Counted from the stretch's first letter, positions 26,929 to 38,052 are shown. The stretch is DNA of 64,000 nucleotides from Gymnodinialimonas phycosphaerae (GCF_019195455.1 NZ_JAIMBW010000001.1:3066001-3130000), one strand, 5' to 3'. The notes: generated by a model not told the origin, from the sequence alone. Translations and numbers: made by a program.

Positions 26929-28101
26929 TCAGCCGCTGATCCGTGCCGAAAGGATGATATTGGCCAACGCGATTGCTGCGCCCAGTCCCCCTGCGATGCC
27001 CAGGGCGATCAGCCCGTGGCCTGCGATGACCGCCCCGCCGATGGCCGATCCCAGCGCCGCGCCGATGTAGATGGCCGCCGCATTCAGGGACAGAACCACG
27101 GGCGCGCGTTCGGGACGCAGGCTTATGATACGGGCCTGTTGCGGTGCGGTGATGGACCAGCCGAAGGTGGACCAAACGAAGACCAGTGTGAACAAGAGCC
27201 ACCCCGCCATGGGCAGCGTGGAGAACAGGGGCATGGCGACAATTTGGGTCAGGGCCAGGAACAGCAGCGTGCGGGTCGGACCGAAGCGGTCCGCCATCCA
27301 TCCGCCCAACAGGTTGCCGAATACCGCCGCAAGCCCAAGGCACAGCAAAATGCCACTGATCCCGTTGCGACCATATCCCATGACCTCTTCCAGCAGCGAT
27401 GCAAGGAAGGTCAACGGCACATAGATCGCGCCAAGGAAAGTTGCGGTCACAAGAATGGCCAACATGATGGGGCCATCCGCGATGACCGCGCCAAGGTCCC
27501 TCAGTCCCACGGGCTGGAAGTGAAGGCCGCGCGGCACACGGGTCCAGATCAGAAACAGGCACGGCAACGCGATGATGGCAACGATCAGGAAGGCAAACCG
27601 CCAGCCGAAGGTGAAAGCGACAAAGCCCCCCGCAGGAACGCCGATCACCTGCGCCAACGTCAGGCCGAACATCACCGATGCAAGCGACCGCGCCCGCTGT
27701 TGCGGCGCCACGACGCCCGCGACGACGGCGGCGGTGACAGGTGTGGTGATCCCGGCCCCCACCGCCGCCAGCGCGCGGGCGATGAAAAGCACCCCTTCAT
27801 TGGGCGCAAGAGCCGCAAGCAAATTGGCCATCGCAAAGATCGAAAGGCCCGCGAACAGAACCTTGCGGCGCCCTACTCGGCCCGTGGCCGAGACCAGAAG
27901 CGGCGACGTCACGGCGTAGGCGATCGCGTAGATCGTCATGACCCACCCCGCCAGGGACACGGATAACCCAAGGTCCGCCGCAAGGGGCGGCAGCATCCCG
28001 ATGACCATGAACGCGCCCATGCCGATCACGAAATTCGTGGCCGACATGATGGCGATCAAGCTGCGCTCGGACGTTATGTCGCCGTCCGAGGGGGTGTTCA
28101 A
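26929..28101 (-). CDS. MFS transporter, drug-efflux (DHA1) type
   Basis: A 390-residue 12-helix major facilitator. Motif A is seen as [19 protein letters not shown] after helix 2, and motif C-like [17 protein letters not shown] after helix 5, typical of DHA1 proton-coupled exporters such as AraJ/Bcr. The substrate is unknown. The start is taken as TTG at 28101, overlapping the dapA stop (TTGA). The next ATG (28047, [10 protein letters not shown]) would remove 18 hydrophilic residues without touching helix 1, so the start is uncertain. Confidence 0.85.
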   Translation of the reverse strand: MNTPSDGDITSERSLIAIMSATNFVIGMGAFMVIGMLPPLAADLGLSVSLAGWVMTIYAIAYAVTSPLLVSATGRVGRRKVLFAGLSIFAMANLLAALAPNEGVLFIARALAAVGAGITTPVTAAVVAGVVAPQQRARSLASVMFGLTLAQVIGVPAGGFVAFTFGWRFAFLIVAIIALPCLFLIWTRVPRGLHFQPVGLRDLGAVIADGPIMLAILVTATFLGAIYVPLTFLASLLEEVMGYGRNGISGILLCLGLAAVFGNLLGGWMADRFGPTRTLLFLALTQIVAMPLFSTLPMAGWLLFTLVFVWSTFGWSITAPQQARIISLRPERAPVVLSLNAAAIYIGAALGSAIGGAVIAGHGLIALGIAGGLGAAIALANIILSARISG

Positions 28102-28973
28102 TTGAGAAGGCCCGCGTGGCGCAGGGCGGCTTCAATCTTGACCTTCGTCGCGGCCTCCACCCCCACCAAAGGCAAGCGCACTTCGTCCGAGCAAAGGCCA
28201 AGGACGGACATCGCGTATTTCACGCCGCACAGGCCCGGCTCCGTAAAGATCGCCTCATGCAGCGGCATCAGACGATCCTGGTAGCTTAGCGCCGTGGCAA
28301 AATCACCTGCGCGCATGGTGGCCTGGAACTCGGCGCACAGCTTCGGCGCAACGTTGGCCGTGACGCTGATACAGCCGACACCGCCATGGGCGTTGAAGCC
28401 AAGCGCGCTGGCATCCTCGGCAGACATCTGCACGAAATCCGCGCCACATGCGGCCCGTTGCTGGGACACGCGGGCCATGTCGGCGGTTGCGTCTTTCACG
28501 CCGATGATCATCGGGTGCTTGGCCAAATGGCCCATAGTTTCGGGCGACATGTCCACGACGGACCGTCCGGGGATGTTGTAGATGAAGATCGGGATGCCAA
28601 CCTCGGCCAGCGCCTCGTAGTGGGCGATCAGCCCGCGCTGAGTGGGCTTGTTGTAGTAGGGCGTCACCACAAGGGTGGCGTCCGCCCCTACGGCCTTGGC
28701 GTGCTGCACGTGGTGCAATGCCTCTGCAGTGTTGTTGGACCCGGCCCCCGCGATCACCGGCACGCGACCGTTCGCGGCCTTCACCACCGTCTCAATCACC
28801 TCCTCATGCTCTTCATGGCTTAACGTGGGGCTTTCGCCAGTCGTGCCGACAGGAACCAACCCGTTAGAGCCTTCCGCGATATGCCACTCCACCAGACGTT
28901 TCAGCACGTCAAAGTCCACAGCACCTTTTGTCATCGGCGTGACCAGAGCGGGCATTGAACCTTGGAACATCAT
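28098..28973 (-). CDS. dapA: 4-hydroxy-tetrahydrodipicolinate synthase
   Basis: First enzyme of the lysine/diaminopimelate branch, condensing pyruvate with aspartate semialdehyde. The 291-residue TIM barrel shows [37 protein letters not shown], the catalytic Tyr in [13 protein letters not shown] and the Schiff-base Lys in [13 protein letters not shown]. Two ATGs lie in tandem (28973 and 28970); a GAAGGA site suits either. The MFS gene follows with a 4-bp overlap. The lytic transglycosylase gene is divergent. Confidence 0.96.
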   Translation of the reverse strand: MMFQGSMPALVTPMTKGAVDFDVLKRLVEWHIAEGSNGLVPVGTTGESPTLSHEEHEEVIETVVKAANGRVPVIAGAGSNNTAEALHHVQHAKAVGADATLVVTPYYNKPTQRGLIAHYEALAEVGIPIFIYNIPGRSVVDMSPETMGHLAKHPMIIGVKDATADMARVSQQRAACGADFVQMSAEDASALGFNAHGGVGCISVTANVAPKLCAEFQATMRAGDFATALSYQDRLMPLHEAIFTEPGLCGVKYAMSVLGLCSDEVRLPLVGVEAATKVKIEAALRHAGLLN

Positions 28974-29121
28974 TCGCGTCCTTCAATCAGGAGGGGGGGG
29001 TTAGCGGCAATTTCCTGCCCCAATACAAGGCGGGCGCGGGATTGCCAAGTTCGTGAGTTGCGTCTGAGCGCTTGTGCATTATCTTGGAGTTTCTAGGGAC
29101 AACACAACTAGGAGACGCCGC

Positions 29122-31071
29122 GTGACCATGCGACGCCTGATGACGGCCCTTGTCCTTTGCTCTTTCGCCGGAGCGACCCCCACGTTCGCGCAATCGGACT
29201 CCGAGGCTTTGGCCCTGGCGCTGGCGGCCTACAACCAAGGGGATCTGGCCGGAGGATCCGCCGCAGCGCAATCCCTGACCGATCCTGTCGCGTTGGACCT
29301 TCTTGCCTGGACGCGACTGCGGCGTGGCGAGGGTGATTTTGCCGAATACATCTCGTTCCTTGACCGCAACCCGGATTGGCCCGGTCTGGACTACCTGCGC
29401 CGCCAGGGTGAGCCTTCGATCCCCGAAGGCGGCGACGCGGCGGAAATCATGGACTACTTTGCCGACGTCCTGCCCGAAACCGGGGCCGGGTCCCTTGCCC
29501 TTGCCCAGGCGCTGGCAGATACGGGCAACCCAGTTGTGGCAGAGGCTATCGTCGTCCGTGCCTGGACGTCGCTGGTGATGACCGGCATGAACGCGCAGGC
29601 CCTCAATCGCGCATTCGGCAACTTGCTGACGCAAGATCATCACATCGCGCGGCTCGACCATCTGTTGTGGGAAAACGCAGAAGAACGCGCGCGGGCGATG
29701 TTTTCCCTCGTGCCCGAGGAATACGTGCCCCTGGCGACCGCGCGGCTGGCGCTGCGCGACCGTGCCCCCGGCGTGAACGCCCTGATCGATGCGATCCCGG
29801 CGTCGCTACAGAACGACCCCGGCTTGGCCTACGAGCGGTTCATCTGGCGCATTCGCGAAGGCCTTTGGGAAAGCGCGGGCGAGTTGATGGCCGAACGCTC
29901 GGTCTCGGCCGCCAGCCTGGGGCGTCCCGCTGAATGGGGCCGCCGACGTGCGGACCTGGCCCGCGATGTGATGCGTGAGGGCGAACACGAACTGTGTTAC
30001 GAGTATGCCGCGAACCACCGGATCGAGCCCACCGACGATTATATCCGCTTTGCGGATCTGGAATGGATCGCGGGCTACTGCGCCTTGCAACTGGACCGGC
30101 CTGAGGTCGCCGTTGGCCATTTCGAGGCGTTCCGCGAGGTTGTGTTCTCTCCGATCTCGGTCGGGCGTGCGGGCTATTGGCTTGGCCGTGCCCATGAGGC
30201 GGCAGGCAACGCCGAGGCGGCGGCAGAGGCCTATGCCCTGGGGGCCCAGTATCAATCCAGTTTTTACGGACAGCTTGCACAGGAACGCGGCGGCTTACCG
30301 GTGGATCCCGAATTTCTCGGGACCCGGGATTACGGCGATTGGCGAACGTCCAGCTTCGCGGATCTTGATGTCTTTCACGCCGCGATGCTGCTGTACGAGG
30401 CGGGCCAGGTTAATCTGGCCGAGCGCTTCTTTACCCATATCACCGAACGCCTCGATGAGACGGAGGCCGGCATGATGGGAAGCCTGATGCTGGAGTTGGG
30501 CGAGCCGCATTACGCGCTTCTGGTCGCCAAACGGGCGGCGCAATCGGGGCACGAGCTTTTTTCCGCCTACTACCCGCTGGCTGATCTTGAAGACGTGGAC
30601 CTGCCGATTCCCCGCGCCTTTGCCCTTGCGATTGCGCGCAGGGAAAGCGAGTTCGACCCGTTCGTCGTGTCCGGCGCGGGCGCGATGGGGCTGATGCAGG
30701 TGATGCCCGGGACCGGCCGCGATTCAGCCGGAGAGCTGGGGATCGCCTTCTCGGAAAGCCGCCTGCGCAGTGATCCGGCGTACAACGTGCTTCTGGGGTC
30801 CAACTACATCGCGGGGCTGTTGGAAGCCTATGACGGCAACCCGGTGCTGGTCTCGGTGGGGTATAACGCCGGGCCGGGACGAGTCCGGCAATGGCTGGAG
30901 CGCTTCGGCGATCCCCGTGACGTAGATGACGTCATCGACTGGATCGAAGACATCCCCTTCACCGAAACCCGCAACTACATCATGCGTGTGATCGAAAGCT
31001 TGCCCATCTACGAGGCGCAATTGACCGGAGAGTTGCCGACGTTGGGCCTTAGCGAGCGGTTGGTGCAATAG
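29122..31071 (+). CDS. slt: Soluble lytic murein transglycosylase (Slt70-like)
   Basis: A 649-residue periplasmic enzyme that cleaves peptidoglycan glycan strands to anhydro-muropeptides. A signal peptide (MRRLMTALVLCSFAGATPTF, AQS cleavage) is followed by a long alpha-superhelical U domain and a C-terminal goose-lysozyme-like domain with the catalytic Glu in AIARRESEFDPFVVSGAGAM, then GLMQVMPGTGRDSA and VSVGYNAGPGRVRQW. GTG at 29122 is chosen because AGGAG lies 7 bases upstream; ATG at 29128 would leave a 13-base gap. It is divergent from dapA. Confidence 0.95.
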   Translation: MTMRRLMTALVLCSFAGATPTFAQSDSEALALALAAYNQGDLAGGSAAAQSLTDPVALDLLAWTRLRRGEGDFAEYISFLDRNPDWPGLDYLRRQGEPSIPEGGDAAEIMDYFADVLPETGAGSLALAQALADTGNPVVAEAIVVRAWTSLVMTGMNAQALNRAFGNLLTQDHHIARLDHLLWENAEERARAMFSLVPEEYVPLATARLALRDRAPGVNALIDAIPASLQNDPGLAYERFIWRIREGLWESAGELMAERSVSAASLGRPAEWGRRRADLARDVMREGEHELCYEYAANHRIEPTDDYIRFADLEWIAGYCALQLDRPEVAVGHFEAFREVVFSPISVGRAGYWLGRAHEAAGNAEAAAEAYALGAQYQSSFYGQLAQERGGLPVDPEFLGTRDYGDWRTSSFADLDVFHAAMLLYEAGQVNLAERFFTHITERLDETEAGMMGSLMLELGEPHYALLVAKRAAQSGHELFSAYYPLADLEDVDLPIPRAFALAIARRESEFDPFVVSGAGAMGLMQVMPGTGRDSAGELGIAFSESRLRSDPAYNVLLGSNYIAGLLEAYDGNPVLVSVGYNAGPGRVRQWLERFGDPRDVDDVIDWIEDIPFTETRNYIMRVIESLPIYEAQLTGELPTLGLSERLVQ

Positions 31072-31073
31072 AA

Positions 31074-31149
31074 CCAGCACCGCTTGGTCCAGCGCACTTC
31101 TGTGGGGGCCTCCGCAAATGTTGCGCGCGCTTGCAGACGGTGCTGGACC
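31074..31149 (+). other. Competing inverted repeats between slt and tspO
   Basis: CCAGCACCG (31074-31082) can pair with CGGTGCTGG (31138-31146), while GGTCCAGC (31086-31093) can pair with GCTGGACC (31142-31149). The two right arms overlap, so the helices exclude each other. This is either a terminator-like structure after slt or a small RNA switch ahead of tspO. No T-run follows. Confidence 0.4.
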
Positions 31150-31177
31150 GAGCCGAAGAATAGGATAGGTGTGAACT

Positions 31178-31645
31178 ATGGATTGGTCAGTGTTCCCCTT
31201 GTTTCTTGGTGCGTGCGGCGCGGCAGCTGCGACGGGCGCAATGTTTTCGCCGGGTCAATGGTATCGCGACCTGTCCAAACCAATCTGGACACCGCCGGAT
31301 TGGCTGTTCCCCCTTGCCTGGACTGTCCTCTATATCTGCTCGGCAATCGCGGCGACGCGGGTGGCTGTCTTGGGCGATTCAGCCCACGCCATGGGCTTTT
31401 GGGCATTCCAGATCGCGCTGAACACCCTGTGGACCCCTGTTTTCTTCGGGTTGGAGCGGATCCGCGCCGGGGCGCTTGTCCTGTCGTTCCTGTGGATTTC
31501 TGTCGCGGGATGCATGGTGACGTTCTTCATGGCTGATACTTTAGCGGGCTTGCTGATCGTGCCTTACCTAGTCTGGGTGACGATTGCGGGTGCCTTGAAC
31601 CTGTCGGTTTGGCGCCTGAACCCCGAGAAGGCCGCATTGGGCTGA
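31178..31645 (+). CDS. tspO: TspO/MBR family protein
   Basis: A 155-residue outer-membrane tryptophan-rich sensory protein with five helices. The hallmark residues are SPGQWYRDLSKPIWTPPDWL, FPLAWTVLYICSAIAATRV, FQIALNTLWTPVFFGLER and PYLVWVTIAGALNLSVWRLN. TspO binds porphyrins and, in Rhodobacter sphaeroides, tunes photopigment gene expression with oxygen. No pigment genes are in this window. The ATG follows AGGATAGGTG. A structured region with two competing helices precedes it. Confidence 0.93.
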   Translation: MDWSVFPLFLGACGAAAATGAMFSPGQWYRDLSKPIWTPPDWLFPLAWTVLYICSAIAATRVAVLGDSAHAMGFWAFQIALNTLWTPVFFGLERIRAGALVLSFLWISVAGCMVTFFMADTLAGLLIVPYLVWVTIAGALNLSVWRLNPEKAALG

Positions 31646-31944
31646 GTCCCTTGCAGGCCTGAGTCGCCACCCTCTTTCCAGAATTGTTGCAAAAACCCGC
31701 GCCGTCCTCACGGCGGCGAGACGGGCTTTCACGGGCCTGTGTGGTTGGTGCAGGGCGGGGTGCCCTCTGTGCATATGCGCACCTATATCGCGCAATTCTC
31801 TCGGTTACGTGTGTGGAATCACGACAACACAAGGCGCATATTCATCTCATCGGAACGCAGCAAGACGCCGCGCTTCCCCAAGACAACCCAAACCAGGGGC
31901 CGCGACAACCGCCGCCCACTCAGAAAAGAAAAAGGACTAACGTC

Positions 31945-32289
31945 ATGAAAAAGATCGCAATCATCGCCGCCACCACCCTGTCCATGGCCGCTTCCCTCGC
32001 TGCTCCGGCTTTCGCGCAATCGGCCTCCACCGCCTTCGCCATCGCGCATTTCAACCAGTCGGCCGATAGCGCCTCGGACGTCGTGGCCCTGCCCAATGGC
32101 GAGAACACCACGCAGGTCTCTACCCGCGGCATGACGCCCCTGGCTGAAGCCTTCGCCCTGTTCAACGAATACGCTGACGGCACCGGCGACCTGCGCGGCC
32201 TGAACGGCGCAACCGTCGTGAACGGCACGCCCGCTTACGGCGCCGACATCTTCGAGCGCCTGCGCGCCGCTGATCGTGAGAACAACTAA
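31945..32289 (+). CDS. Small exported protein of unknown function
   Basis: A 114-residue protein with a clear Sec signal peptide (MKKIAIIAATTLSMAASLAA, AFAQS cleavage near 24). The mature 90 residues (FAIAHFNQSADSASDVVALP, LAEAFALFNEYADGTGDLRG) carry no Cys and no known domain. The ATG is preceded by AAAAAGGACTAACGTC. A strong terminator at 32321-32355 ends the transcript, so it is a monocistronic, probably well-expressed gene. About 300 non-coding bases lie between it and tspO, with only a small hairpin (CGCCGT-CCTC-ACGGCG, 31700-31715). Confidence 0.75.
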   Translation: MKKIAIIAATTLSMAASLAAPAFAQSASTAFAIAHFNQSADSASDVVALPNGENTTQVSTRGMTPLAEAFALFNEYADGTGDLRGLNGATVVNGTPAYGADIFERLRAADRENN

Positions 32290-32320
32290 GAACAGATCAC
32301 GGGACCTCCTCCCCCGGGTC

Positions 32321-32355
32321 AGCCCCTCGCCACCATGGCGGGGGGCTTTCTTTTG
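32321..32355 (+). terminator. Rho-independent terminator of the small exported protein
   Basis: An 11-base stem (AGCCCCTCGCC at 32321-32331 with GGCGGGGGGCT at 32337-32347, one T-G pair) around ACCAT is followed by TTCTTTTG. Confidence 0.85.
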
Positions 32356-32371
32356 TACGGGGCGAACACAA

Positions 32372-32399
32372 AAAAGGGCGCCACATCGGGCGCCCTTTT
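32372..32399 (-). terminator. Terminator of the rimP-nusA-ylxR-infB operon
   Basis: AAAAGGGCGCC (32372-32382) pairs with GGCGCCCTTTT (32389-32399). On the minus strand it lies 20 bases after the infB stop and ends in a T-run. It also has T residues on the plus strand, so it may work in both directions. Confidence 0.85.
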
Positions 32400-32419
32400 G
32401 TATCTAGCTGTAAGCCGGA

Positions 32420-34906
32420 TCAGGTGAGCGATCGCTCAACCTCTTCCCGCTCGAAGATCTCGATGACGTCGCCGGGGCGGATGTCTTCGTAGTTCTCGAA
32501 CGCCATACCGCATTCTTGGCCGGACTGGACCTCTTTGACCTCGTCCTTGAAGCGCTTCAGCGTTTTCAACGTGCCTTCGTGGATCACCACATCGTCGCGC
32601 AGCAGGCGCACACCGGCCGAGCGTCGTGCGACGCCTTCTGTGACCAGGCAACCCGCCACGTTACCCACGCCAGAGACCTTGAAGACCTCTTTGATGTTGG
32701 CGTAGCCGATGAAGTTTTCGCGGATTTCTGCACCCAGAAGGCCGGAGGCGGCCGCTTTCACGTCGTCCACGAGGTCGTAGATCACCGAGTAGTAGCGGAT
32801 TTCCACACCCTTCTGGTTCGCGGCCTGGCGCGCCGGCGCGTTCGCCCGGACGTTGAAGCCGATAACCGGCGTACCGGAGGCTTCGGCCAAGCCGATGTCC
32901 GATTCCGTGATCGCCCCGACACCGTAGTGCAGCACGCGGACGCGAACTTCGTCGTTGCCGATCTTTTCCAGCGCCTGAACGATCGCCTCGGCAGAGCCCT
33001 GCACGTCGGCCTTCATCACCACCTGCAACTCGCGCACGTTCTCGTCAGCTTTGGCGTTTGCCAGCAGCTGATCGAGGGTTGTGGCGGCACCGGCAGCAGC
33101 GCGCTTATCCTTGGCGGCCTGCTCGCGGTATTCTGCGATCTCACGGGCTTGAGCTTCGGTGTCGACAACGTTCAACACGTCGCCCGCTTCGGGCGTACCG
33201 TTCAAACCGAGCACCTCAACCGGAACCGAGGGGCCAGCTTCCTTCACCCGCTCACCCTGGTCGTTGACCAGTGCGCGGACCTTGCCCCACTGCTCACCCA
33301 CGACGAAGATATCGCCTTGGCGCAGCGTGCCTTTTTCCACGAGAACGGTGGCGACAGGACCACGGCCCACATCAAGCTGTGCCTCGATCACGGCACCTTG
33401 CGCGGCGCGGTCGGGGTTGGCTTTCAGTTCCAGCAGTTCCGCCTGAAGCGCGATGGCTTCCAGCAGTTCCGGCAGGCCTTGGCCGGTCATGGCCGAAACC
33501 TCGACGTCCTGCACATCGCCGGACATCGCTTCCACGATCACTTCGTGCTGCAACAGATCCGTGCGGACCTTTTGCGGGTCGGCTGCGGGTCGGTCGATCT
33601 TGTTGATCGCCACGATCATCGGCACGTTGGCCGCTTTCGCGTGGGCAATCGCCTCGATCGTCTGCGGCATCACGGCGTCATCGGCTGCAACCACCAGAAC
33701 CACGATGTCCGTGACCTGAGCACCGCGCGCCCGCATCGACGTGAACGCCGCGTGGCCGGGAGTGTCGAGGAACGACAGAACAGCGCCGGATTCGGTTGTG
33801 ACCTGGTAAGCACCGATGTGCTGGGTAATCCCGCCCGCTTCGCCAGAGACCACATTGGCCTGACGGATGCGGTCGAGAAGCGAGGTTTTGCCGTGGTCGA
33901 CGTGGCCCATGATCGTGATGACCGGCGGACGCGGCTGCATCTTGCCTTCATCATCCTCGACCGTATCGATCACCTGTTCGACGTCTGCATCCGAGACACG
34001 CTGTACGCGGTGGCCGAATTCCTCGACGATCAGTTCCGCCGTATCCGCATCAATCGGCTGGTTCTGCGTGATCATCATGCCATTGTTCATCAGCGCCTTG
34101 ACGACGTCTGCAACACGCTCGGACATACGGTTTGCCAGTTCCGAGACTATGATCGTCTCGGGGATCTGCACGTCACGAATGACCTTTTCGCGATCAACGG
34201 AGCCGCCCATCGCCTTTTGGCGCTGACGTTCCTGCTTGCGCTTCATCGCCGCCATGGAGCGTTGACGGCCACCTTCGCCACCGGTCATCGCCTGGTTGAC
34301 GGTCAACTTGCCGGAACGGCGCCCCCCGTCGTCGTTACCACGGCCCCGGTTCTCGCGCTTGTTGTCACGCTCGGGTTCGCGGCGGGCGGGCACAGCCTTG
34401 CCACCACCGCGCGACCCGGATGGGGCGGCGGTTGGATCGGCAGGGGCAGCGGCCGGGGTCGCGGCTTCGGCGGGCGCGTTGCGGCGCGCTTCTTCCTCGG
34501 CCTTGCGACGTTCGTCTTCTTCGGCCTTGGCCTTCAGCGCCTCTTCGCGCTCGCGCTCTTCACGCTCTTTGGCTTCGGCATCGGCGCGGCGGCGGTTGCG
34601 TTCTTCTTCACGCTCTTGCTCTGCGCGCACGCGCTCTTCGGCTTCCTGGCTTTCGCGGGCCTTGGCGGCCTGCAACGCCTTCAGGCGCCGCTCCATCTCG
34701 GCGTCGGGGACCGACTTGTCGCGCTTGCCGCCTTCGGCATTTTGCATGGCAGCAGAGGGTGCACCGGGTTTGGGCACCATCACGCGCTTGCGCTTCGTCT
34801 CGACCACCACAGATTTGGTGCGCCCGCGAGAAAAGCTTTGGTTCACGCGGCCTGACCGCGCGCCACCAGATAGGCCAAGTGGTTTTTTTCCGTCTTGATC
34901 GCTCAT
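32420..34906 (-). CDS. infB: Translation initiation factor IF-2
   Basis: The 828-residue GTPase that places initiator tRNA on the 30S subunit. The N-terminal third is a charged E/A/R-rich linker ([20 protein letters not shown]). The G domain has G1 [15 protein letters not shown]3 DTPGHAAF and G4 NKIDRP; domains II-IV end with [15 protein letters not shown]. The ATG at 34906 overlaps the ylxR stop (ATGA) and gives [20 protein letters not shown], the alphaproteobacterial N-terminus. It is last in the conserved rimP-nusA-ylxR-infB operon. Confidence 0.97.
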   Translation of the reverse strand: MSDQDGKKPLGLSGGARSGRVNQSFSRGRTKSVVVETKRKRVMVPKPGAPSAAMQNAEGGKRDKSVPDAEMERRLKALQAAKARESQEAEERVRAEQEREEERNRRRADAEAKEREEREREEALKAKAEEDERRKAEEEARRNAPAEAATPAAAPADPTAAPSGSRGGGKAVPARREPERDNKRENRGRGNDDGGRRSGKLTVNQAMTGGEGGRQRSMAAMKRKQERQRQKAMGGSVDREKVIRDVQIPETIIVSELANRMSERVADVVKALMNNGMMITQNQPIDADTAELIVEEFGHRVQRVSDADVEQVIDTVEDDEGKMQPRPPVITIMGHVDHGKTSLLDRIRQANVVSGEAGGITQHIGAYQVTTESGAVLSFLDTPGHAAFTSMRARGAQVTDIVVLVVAADDAVMPQTIEAIAHAKAANVPMIVAINKIDRPAADPQKVRTDLLQHEVIVEAMSGDVQDVEVSAMTGQGLPELLEAIALQAELLELKANPDRAAQGAVIEAQLDVGRGPVATVLVEKGTLRQGDIFVVGEQWGKVRALVNDQGERVKEAGPSVPVEVLGLNGTPEAGDVLNVVDTEAQAREIAEYREQAAKDKRAAAGAATTLDQLLANAKADENVRELQVVMKADVQGSAEAIVQALEKIGNDEVRVRVLHYGVGAITESDIGLAEASGTPVIGFNVRANAPARQAANQKGVEIRYYSVIYDLVDDVKAAASGLLGAEIRENFIGYANIKEVFKVSGVGNVAGCLVTEGVARRSAGVRLLRDDVVIHEGTLKTLKRFKDEVKEVQSGQECGMAFENYEDIRPGDVIEIFEREEVERSLT

Positions 34907-35535
34907 GCGTTCTGTCTGTCCTTCTCGGTGGTCTGGCCACCGTCTGCTACACGCAGTCCCTGGAGTCTCACGGCGTCCTCTATAACACGAGGGCTGAGTC
35001 CACCAGCGGCAAGCGCGCCATGTATCACACTTTGGCGTCCGAAAGCCAAACCCAATTCCTGGGCGGTCAGGATGCCGAAGTATCTTGCCCCTTGCGGGGT
35101 CCATAGTTTCGATTTGCCGCGTTCCGACCCGTCAGAGGCCTGTAGCAGCACGCCGACGTTTTCATTCGCCAGCCAGTCTTTCACCTTCTCAAAGCCCGCG
35201 ACCGCCTTGCCGCCCTTGCGGCACAGGGCGATCAGATCCGTCACCCGGCGCACCAGTTGGGTTTCCACCCGGTCCACCAGATCGTCGGGCACGCTCACCT
35301 GTTGTTTCGCCGCGCGTGAGAAAAGGTTCTTCTTCACCGCCAGCTCAAGCGCCGCACGATCCGCGCTGACCCACATGCCACGACCGGGCAGTTTCTCCAG
35401 CGTGTCGGCAACAACCTGCCCATCGGGACCAACAACGAACCGGATGAAACCGCGCTTTGGCGCGATCTCTCCGGTTGCAATGCACTTCCGCTCGGGACCG
35501 TCACTTCGGTCCTTATGTTGGCCACCACGCGTCAT
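34903..35535 (-). CDS. ylxR: YlxR-type RNA-binding protein with L7Ae-like domain
   Basis: A 210-residue protein. The N-terminal DUF448/YlxR domain has [20 protein letters not shown] and [20 protein letters not shown]; the C-terminal part ([37 protein letters not shown]) has the L7Ae/L30e RNA-binding fold. The fusion of both is usual in alphaproteobacteria. It probably acts in transcription termination or ribosome assembly. The start at 35535 is chosen as the last ATG before the YlxR motif; the gene overlaps infB by 4 bp and follows nusA by 22 bp. Confidence 0.9.
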   Translation of the reverse strand: MTRGGQHKDRSDGPERKCIATGEIAPKRGFIRFVVGPDGQVVADTLEKLPGRGMWVSADRAALELAVKKNLFSRAAKQQVSVPDDLVDRVETQLVRRVTDLIALCRKGGKAVAGFEKVKDWLANENVGVLLQASDGSERGKSKLWTPQGARYFGILTAQELGLAFGRQSVIHGALAAGGLSPRVIEDAVRLQGLRVADGGQTTEKDRQNA

Positions 35536-35557
35536 TCGCGGGTACTGGCAAAGGGCG

Positions 35558-37330
35558 TTAGCCCTCTGCCAACTCCTGTGCGTTAGCCTCGGATTCGGCG
35601 GCCGCATCGGCTTCCAATTCCTCGATCGTCACCCAACCCAATTGCAGGCGTGCGGTCATCACCATGTTCTGTGCTTCTTCCAAAGAGACTTCGAAGGGTT
35701 CCAGCAAGCCATCGTCCTTGATGCGCTCGCCGCCGTCGGTCGTCCAGCCACCGGCCAGTTCCCAATCGGCGCAGGTGGCGAAGTCTTCCAGCGTTTTCAC
35801 GCCATCTTCACCAAGTGCCACCAACATTTGGGGCGTGAGGCCTTCGAATGCAACAAGGCTGTCTTCGACGCCCAGTTCTTTTGCCTTCTCCAGCGCCAGT
35901 CTGTTCTGCTCTTCCAGGTAATCGCGGGCGCGGGCCTGCAATTCCTTGGCCGTGTCTTCATCGACGCCGTCGATGACCAGCAGTTCATCCGCTTCCACGT
36001 AGGCGACTTCTTCCAGGGCGGTGAACCCTTCGGAAACCAGAAGCTGCGCAAAGAACTCGTCCAGGTCGAGGCTGTCCATGAACAGCTTCGTGCGCTCTTC
36101 GAACTCGGCCTGACGGCGCTTGGATTCTTCCTCTTCCGTCAGAATATCGATGTCCAGGCCGGTCAGCTGCGACGCAAGCCGCACGTTTTGGCCACGACGG
36201 CCAATGGCCAGCGACAGTTGCTCATCGGGGACCACGACTTCGATCTTGCCGGCGTCCTCATCAAGAACCACCTTGGAGACCTCGGCGGGCTGGAGCGCGT
36301 TCACCAGGAACGTGGGCGCGTCTTCGTTCCACGGGATAATGTCGATCTTTTCGCCCTGCAACTCGTTCACGACGGCCTGCACGCGAGAACCGCGCATACC
36401 CACGCAGGCACCCACGGGGTCGATGCCGTTGTCGTAGGAGATGACGGCGATCTTGGCGCGGGAACCGGGGTCACGGGCCACGGCCTTGATCTCGATGATG
36501 CCGTCATAAATCTCGGGCACCTCCATCTTGAACAACTCACGCATGAATTCGGGCGCGGTGCGCGACAGGAAGATCTGGTGGCCCCGGTTCTCGCGGCGCA
36601 CATCCTTGATGTAGCAGCGGATGCGGTCGCCGTTGCGGTAGGCTTCGCGGCCAATCTTTTCATTGCGGCGCAACTGCGCTTCGCCCGAGCCCACGTCCAC
36701 GATGACGTTGCCGTATTCCTCGCGCTTGACGACGCCGTTGATGATCTCGCCCACGCGGTCCTTGAACTCTTCGTACTGACGGTCACGCTCGGCTTCGCGA
36801 ACTTTTTGCAGGATCACCTGCTTGGCCGACTGCGCGGCGATCCGGCCCATTTCCACGGGCGGCACTTCGTCGGCGATCATGTCACCAACGACGGGGTCGG
36901 CGGACTGGTCCACACCCTCGGTCAGCAGCTTGTCGTTTTCCGTCGGCGCGCGCAGCACGAAGCGCTTCACGTCGCGGGTTTCCACGACCTCGCCTTCTTC
37001 GTCGTAAACGTGGGACTTGGCATTGAAGACCACCACATTCGGGCGCGCGTGTTTCACGGTGTCGATCCCGTCTTTCAACAGGATCTCGGCCTTGTCGTTT
37101 TCCAACGTGTCCTCATCGGCCACGGTGCGCACACGGGTGAAGGTGGCGCGACCCGTCTTGCGGTCGATGGCAACGCGGATGTCCAACTCGCTGCCGTAAC
37201 GGGACTTGGCGGCACGGGCGAGGGATTCTTCCATCGCCTCGACCACCAGATTGGGGTCGATCATCTTTTCACGGGCGACCGCCTCGGCGGTTTGCAGCAG
37301 TTCCAGCTGGTTGGCTGATGTAATGGCCAT
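35558..37330 (-). CDS. nusA: Transcription termination/antitermination factor NusA
   Basis: A 590-residue factor that binds RNA polymerase and modulates pausing and termination. The N-terminal domain ([38 protein letters not shown]) is followed by S1 ([20 protein letters not shown]), two KH domains ([20 protein letters not shown] and [20 protein letters not shown]) and acidic C-terminal repeats with helix-hairpin-helix segments ([20 protein letters not shown]). The additional acidic tail of alphaproteobacteria explains the length. It is the second gene of the operon, 5 bp after rimP. Confidence 0.97.
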   Translation of the reverse strand: MAITSANQLELLQTAEAVAREKMIDPNLVVEAMEESLARAAKSRYGSELDIRVAIDRKTGRATFTRVRTVADEDTLENDKAEILLKDGIDTVKHARPNVVVFNAKSHVYDEEGEVVETRDVKRFVLRAPTENDKLLTEGVDQSADPVVGDMIADEVPPVEMGRIAAQSAKQVILQKVREAERDRQYEEFKDRVGEIINGVVKREEYGNVIVDVGSGEAQLRRNEKIGREAYRNGDRIRCYIKDVRRENRGHQIFLSRTAPEFMRELFKMEVPEIYDGIIEIKAVARDPGSRAKIAVISYDNGIDPVGACVGMRGSRVQAVVNELQGEKIDIIPWNEDAPTFLVNALQPAEVSKVVLDEDAGKIEVVVPDEQLSLAIGRRGQNVRLASQLTGLDIDILTEEEESKRRQAEFEERTKLFMDSLDLDEFFAQLLVSEGFTALEEVAYVEADELLVIDGVDEDTAKELQARARDYLEEQNRLALEKAKELGVEDSLVAFEGLTPQMLVALGEDGVKTLEDFATCADWELAGGWTTDGGERIKDDGLLEPFEVSLEEAQNMVMTARLQLGWVTIEELEADAAAESEANAQELAEG

Positions 37331-37335
37331 GTGCG

Positions 37336-37920
37336 TTAGTCCTCCGCCTCGGTGGGCTCTTCTTCAATATCGTCAAAATCGGCCTCGTTGATGAGGCCCG
37401 CATCTTTGCGCTGTTTCAGCATTTCCTTGATCAACTCTTCGGTCAGCACCAGCTTTGCATCGCTGAGCCATTCGAAGTTGAGGCCGACGGTGACCGTCTC
37501 ATTGCCCTGATCCAGATTGACCAGAACTTCACCGTCTTCCACTCCCGCAAGGATACCCTTGAAGCGCCGCTGCCCGCCGATCATCTCGGTGGTTTCCAGT
37601 TTTGCTTCATAGCCCTCGAACGTCTCGAAATCCTTCAGGCGCGTAAGCGGCCGGTCGATACCGGGGCTGGAGACCTCCAGCGCGTAGGCGTCTTCCAGCG
37701 GATCTTCCACGTCCAACAGGACGGAGATCGCATTGGAGATCTGGGCGCATTCATCCACGTCGATGCCGCCCTCGGGACGTTCGGCCATGATCTGTAGCGT
37801 GTTGGTCTTGCCGCCCATGACGCGGATGCGCACGACCTCGAACCCCAGCGCCTCGATCGAGGGCGTGACGATTTCCGCCATCCGGCGGTCCATGGAGGTC
37901 TTGGCGATCAGATCAGACAT
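37336..37920 (-). CDS. rimP: Ribosome maturation factor RimP
   Basis: A 194-residue 30S assembly factor. Conserved segments are [60 protein letters not shown] and the C-terminal Sm-like domain ([20 protein letters not shown]). An acidic C-terminal extension ([13 protein letters not shown]) is typical of the group. The ATG at 37920 ([18 protein letters not shown]) begins family homology. A hairpin with a T-run sits only about 30 bases upstream in the leader, so operon entry may be regulated. Confidence 0.95.
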   Translation of the reverse strand: MSDLIAKTSMDRRMAEIVTPSIEALGFEVVRIRVMGGKTNTLQIMAERPEGGIDVDECAQISNAISVLLDVEDPLEDAYALEVSSPGIDRPLTRLKDFETFEGYEAKLETTEMIGGQRRFKGILAGVEDGEVLVNLDQGNETVTVGLNFEWLSDAKLVLTEELIKEMLKQRKDAGLINEADFDDIEEEPTEAED

Positions 37921-37946
37921 TGTGGTCTTAAGGGGTCCTAGAAACG

Positions 37947-37970
37947 AAAAAGCGGGCCGTGCGGCCCGCT
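37947..37970 (-). terminator. Terminator or attenuator just ahead of rimP
   Basis: On the minus strand AGCGGGCCG-CA-CGGCCCGCT (37970-37951) is followed by TTTTT. It lies about 27 bases before the rimP ATG and 95 bases after the upstream inhibitor gene. It may end that gene or act as an attenuator in the rimP-nusA leader. Confidence 0.8.
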
Positions 37971-38033
37971 GCAAGTGTCGGTGGTGCCGAAGTGTCGGCG
38001 CCGCTGTTGAAGTCGATATAGGGGGAATCAGGG

Positions 38034-38052
38034 GGCGGCGCAAGGCCGCCCT
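38034..38052 (-). terminator. GC hairpin after the first I78 gene
   Basis: GGGCGGC (38034-38040) pairs with GCCGCCC (38046-38052) around GCAAG, 14 bases after the gene's stop on the minus strand. There is no clear T-run, so it is a weak or Rho-assisted terminator. Confidence 0.45.

Noticed and set aside
32516..34855. Long plus-strand ORF of 779 codons opposite infB
   Set aside because: The minus-strand frame has clear IF-2 motifs; the opposite frame is Arg/His-rich filler.
34895..37318. Plus-strand ORF of 807 codons opposite nusA and ylxR
   Set aside because: It mirrors nusA and ylxR and has no recognisable domain.
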